Assembly: GCA_040389065.1 (NCBI GenBank)
Contig: JAZKAR010000006.1
Span: forward strand, 119,854-183,853
From: JAZKAR01 sp040389065
Lineage (GTDB): Bacteria; Pseudomonadota; Gammaproteobacteria; Burkholderiales; Casimicrobiaceae
Length of the DNA: 64,000 bases
Direction of reading: 5' to 3'
In this document: in pieces, positions 62,333 to 64,000 of the stretch
Numbering within the stretch: position 1 is the stretch's first letter
Layout of the letters: each line of letters starts with the position of its first letter
Made by a program: the position numbers and the translations under genes
Notes under the pieces: model-generated
Databases searched by the model: none
Told to the model about the DNA's origin: nothing
The model's input: the letters and a program-made list of their open reading frames with translations, nothing else

Positions 62333-62535
62333 ACAACAAATCGGTTTAGATCCTTTATTTGAAAAAGCGGAAAATCCTTTCCCCTGGATGTCATAAATTA
62401 TGGATTTGAAAAAAGAGAAAAACTTTTTTGAGACCAGAGTGATTAAATATCAGACGGGTGGGGCGTTGAGTTGAGATTGATTAATTAGTAAATTAGAAGT
62501 GAATAAAAAAGGGCATATTGATGCCCTTTTTTATT
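62333..62535 (+). pseudogene. Decayed duplicate of the nrdB 3' end and terminator
   Basis: 203 bp matching 59856-60058 with about 15 mismatches and no gaps by eye. It has two stop codons relative to nrdB (GAA-to-TAA after ATG-TCG/TCA, and TGG-to-TGA near the end). The nrdB terminator hairpin is copied perfectly (62505-62532). There is no start or ribosome binding site, so it cannot be expressed as a protein. The intact nrdB is the upstream copy. Confidence 0.9.
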
Positions 62536-62570
62536 GAAGGAGATCAGATGTACATGCAATGACTGTAACT

Positions 62571-62595
62571 TAAATTCGATTCTGACCTTAATTTA
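62571..62595. repeat. REP-like motif
   Basis: TAAATTCGATTCTGACCTTA followed by ATTTA. Almost identical to the motif at 62306-62329 in the same orientation; together they bracket the nrdB fragment. Confidence 0.6.
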
Positions 62596-62669
62596 CTATT
62601 CTACAATTTATATAAGCTGGAATATGCAAAGGGTTTATTATTTTGAATACGTTCTTTAAATTATCTGGG

Positions 62670-63707
62670 CTAATTATCCTTCTCAGTTAATTTTTTAGTT
62701 ATAGTTTTCCCCGCGTCTATGGCGCTTTCTGCAATTTTTCCAAATGAACTAATGGAAGTTTCAGGAGCAGTTAAAGTGCTATTAGGCGTACCATGCAGTT
62801 TTTCTTGGCTATTTTCAAGGAAGTCACATTTTCTGCTTATATTCCAATGTTCGAAAACTGCCTTAACGCTTTCCCAGTTTGCCCCAGTTCCATATGTACC
62901 TAAATAGAACTTGCCAAATTTTATTGCATGTTGCCTCTCGATATTTCTAAGAGATTCATGCATATATGATTTACTAAACATCATTGTGTATTTGGTAAGA
63001 GCAAAAACTAAGCCTATTAGTACCATGCTCTTAGCAGCAAGAAAACCAAATAACATCCAACCAATATCTTTATTTTTAATTATTTCCTCTAGTCCAGTAT
63101 GGAAAGAATTCCAAAGAATTATTAGTGAAATAAGAATAACAGCACCACCTAATAGAGACCAACAAAAAGAAGTCCAGTAAAACCAGCGCTCATTCTTTTT
63201 CAAGGAATCAATCGCTTCGTCAACAAAAGTAGCAGAGCTTGTTGCAAGTCTTTCCTGAATTTCTTTCTGGTATTGAGCTTTTTCTTGAGCTAAATCTTTA
63301 AGTTGCCCAATAAATTTATTTGTTAACTCATCTTTTTCTTTATTTAATTCTAGGCGTAACTGGAGTATTAAAGCCTCCTGTTCTGCTGCACGTTGTTCTA
63401 TCTCTAACGATCTTTTTTGCAACTGAGTTTCTCGTGCCGAAAATACCTCATCTAATTGTTTGCGTTCGGCTTGTAGCTTTTTCTCTCGCTCTATTTGTGC
63501 ATGCTTGAATGCACCCTCTGCTTCTTCAAGATTTTTTTCGCGCTGACTAATGAAATTATATAATTCTCGGTTCTTTTTTATCAACTCATCTAATTGTTTT
63601 TCATCGATAACAGGCTCTTTAGGATTCATAAGCTTGCCTAGTAAGCCATATGTCATAGAGCTTGAAGGTGGATTTTTTAAATTAGGTTTATTTTTATTGT
63701 CATTCAT
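62670..63707 (-). CDS. Coiled-coil membrane protein of unknown function
   Basis: A 345-aa protein. After a polar N-terminus, residues ~35-170 form an uninterrupted Glu/Lys/Gln-rich coiled coil. Two membrane helices follow (about 176-200 and 215-240) and a soluble C-terminal ~100 residues with FGKFYLGTYGTGANWESVKAVFEHW. The layout resembles stalk-like membrane proteins in mobile islands, but no family is recognised. The ribosome binding site is weak (AAGG 13 nt away). It has no close partner in the window; the right flank continues past the window edge. Confidence 0.7.
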   Translation of the reverse strand: MNDNKNKPNLKNPPSSSMTYGLLGKLMNPKEPVIDEKQLDELIKKNRELYNFISQREKNLEEAEGAFKHAQIEREKKLQAERKQLDEVFSARETQLQKRSLEIEQRAAEQEALILQLRLELNKEKDELTNKFIGQLKDLAQEKAQYQKEIQERLATSSATFVDEAIDSLKKNERWFYWTSFCWSLLGGAVILISLIILWNSFHTGLEEIIKNKDIGWMLFGFLAAKSMVLIGLVFALTKYTMMFSKSYMHESLRNIERQHAIKFGKFYLGTYGTGANWESVKAVFEHWNISRKCDFLENSQEKLHGTPNSTLTAPETSISSFGKIAESAIDAGKTITKKLTEKDN

Positions 63708-64000
63708 AATTTAAAAAAACCTTAATTCAAGTTAAGAGATTTATTTTCTATATTATTTCATGCGTGATAAATTTTTGCACAAAAAACTTAACGTTATTCT
63801 GTTTAAATAAATTTTATTCATAATAGAAGAATCGGGATAGACCATGTTTTTCCTATCATTATCAGCATGGCAAAGAGCCTAAAAAACAAACTTACTTTTT
63901 ATAGTCTGCTTTTTAGCTCATAAAGGAAAAAATTAGGGTCAGAGTCTGAGGTATCCCCGCATATTTACTCAATCATCCAATGCATTACATTTTTTTGGAA
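63708..64000. other. Window end, intergenic
   Basis: No credible gene. Contains a REP-like motif (63931-63956, AATTAGGGTCAGAGTCTGAG followed by GTATCC) related to the one after the HATPase gene. Confidence 0.5.

Overview
This window looks like chromosomal DNA from a low-GC proteobacterium. There are no phage structural genes, plasmid replication genes or recognisable intact transposases. The closest matches from memory (a 2,2-dialkylglycine decarboxylase-like enzyme with a divergent LysR regulator, a DUF3683-type FAD/Fe-S oxidoreductase, a class Ia ribonucleotide reductase with a DUF2442 gene between its subunits, CreD, and a speD/DUF4178/SPFH/DUF350 set) lean towards a betaproteobacterium. 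No database search was possible and a gammaproteobacterium is not excluded.

Layout. 1-9.1 kb: a patatin-like lipase followed by stress-type genes (CBS protein, DUF4142 protein, large catalase KatE, a small secreted protein with a stop at codon 3, a general-stress SDR, acylphosphatase). 9.4-16 kb: a lipoprotein, a nitroreductase, a DMT exporter, the LysR/decarboxylase divergent pair and a GDSL lipoprotein. 16.4-21.5 kb: an AT-rich GT-C-like membrane protein and the operon DUF350-SPFH-DUF4178-Gly-rich peptide-speD. 22.2-29.3 kb: a soluble hybrid histidine kinase, DUF4385, a VRR-NUC/DnaQ fusion nuclease and Ada. 29.3-32.5 kb: a membrane spermidine synthase-like protein and a Tat-exported FAD oxidoreductase, probably functional partners of the speD operon. 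32.8-38.5 kb: an orphan MNT nucleotidyltransferase, a GNAT, and a tandem periplasmic-binding protein paired with a GGDEF-EAL protein. 38.8-46.2 kb: an eight-gene MoxR/DUF58 operon. 46.7-52.6 kb: the DUF3683 oxidoreductase, tRNA-Ser(UGA) and CreD. 53-54 kb: two small secreted proteins. 55-60 kb: nrdA-DUF2442-nrdB. 60-64 kb: an accessory patch bounded by a decayed second copy of the nrdB 3' end, carrying a Bergerat-fold ATPase, a PD-(D/E)XK-like DUF6602 protein and a coiled-coil membrane protein.

The strongest unexplained signal is a family of interspersed palindromic elements, about 105-135 bp, with inverted ends reading TAGAAGTTACGCAGTTG. Eleven complete or partial copies lie only between genes. 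They look like a MITE or large REP-type element. The second is the mosaic downstream of nrdB, where a 203-bp duplicated gene end and REP-like AATTAGGGTCAGA motifs mark the junctions around possible defence-type cargo. Gene calls rest on reading motifs in translations. Starts were moved downstream where a clear ribosome binding site supported it.
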